Source: Lentisphaeria bacterium UBA1732 (GTDB lineage: Bacteria; Verrucomicrobiota; Lentisphaeria; Victivallales; UBA1829). Taken from it: a stretch of DNA of 5,386 bases. Below are positions 5,341 to 5,386 of this stretch, in pieces (position 1 is the first letter of the stretch; every line of letters begins with the position of its first letter). The stretch lies in the NCBI GenBank assembly GCA_002315855.1, contig DCIG01000010.1, positions 1,093-6,478 of the forward strand, in the 5' to 3' direction. Made by a program: the position numbers and the translations under genes. The notes beneath the pieces are model-generated. The model did not search any database. It was not told where the DNA came from and saw only the letters and a list, made by a program, of their open reading frames with translations.

Positions 5341-5375
5341 TATCTCCATGCAAACAAAAATAACGCATGGAGGTA
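5341..5375. promoter_or_regulatory. Inverted repeat covering the Shine-Dalgarno of the next gene
   Basis: CTCCATGC (5344-5351) and GCATGGAG (5365-5372) are perfect 8-bp arms. As RNA the stem extends through a U-G and two A-U pairs to 11 bp (5341-5351 with 5365-5375) around a 13-base AC-rich loop. The right arm contains GGAGG (5369-5373), the Shine-Dalgarno of the gene at 5379, so the folded RNA would hide it. The arms also start 21 bp apart, two helical turns, which would suit a dimeric repressor. AACGCAT (5362-5368) can also pair with ATGCGTT (5281-5287), a possible competing fold. I see no convincing promoter; the best -10-like string is TACATTAT near 5336-5343. Confidence 0.6.
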
Positions 5376-5378
5376 AAA

Positions 5379-5386
5379 ATGACGTT
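5379..5386 (+). CDS. Start of a plus-strand gene, cut by the window edge
   Basis: ATG ACG TT is preceded by GGAGG (5369-5373) at five bases, an ordinary strong ribosome site. Only two full codons (Met-Thr) are present, so the product is unknown. It lies after the WYL gene in the same direction but beyond a probable terminator, so it probably has its own regulation. Confidence 0.6.

Overview
The window reads as accessory DNA from a bacterium that uses strong Shine-Dalgarno sites. Those sites, and a -35/-10 type promoter at 3951-3979, argue against a Bacteroidetes-type host, but I cannot name the phylum. Base composition looks moderate inside genes and clearly AT-rich between them.

From about 3911 down to position 1 there is a tightly packed minus-strand operon. 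In order of transcription it encodes: (i) an SMC/RecF-like ABC ATPase with a long helical middle and a C-terminus like that of the TrlF family (2034-3911); (ii) a soluble histidine kinase with N-terminal HEAT repeats (884-2044); (iii) a response regulator with a receiver domain and a divergent OmpR-like winged helix (118-891); (iv) the first 38 residues of a DEDD-type (DnaQ-like) exonuclease, cut by the window edge (1-116). The junctions are an 11-nt overlap, an 8-nt overlap and a 1-nt gap, so the four proteins are probably co-translated and act together.

A 121-bp divergent intergenic region (3912-4032) separates the operon from a plus-strand WYL-domain transcription factor (4033-5088). It carries a good promoter for the WYL gene, an inverted repeat just downstream of it that could be an operator, and a 12-bp palindrome touching the ATPase Shine-Dalgarno.

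The last 290 bp before the next gene (5089-5378) hold no gene but much structure. There is a cluster of GAAGAAC heptamers in 10-bp phased pairs in both orientations, a terminator-like hairpin with seven Ts, an 8-bp direct repeat, and an inverted repeat that covers the Shine-Dalgarno of a gene beginning at 5379.

Working model (inference): the ATPase senses or processes unusual nucleic acid, signals through the HEAT kinase to the response regulator, and the exonuclease is an effector or processing enzyme, with the WYL protein restraining expression. This combination resembles a regulated anti-phage or DNA-damage module. It matches no two-component defence system I can name: Detocs, for example, has a different effector layout. 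The protein families are well supported; the defence role is a hypothesis.
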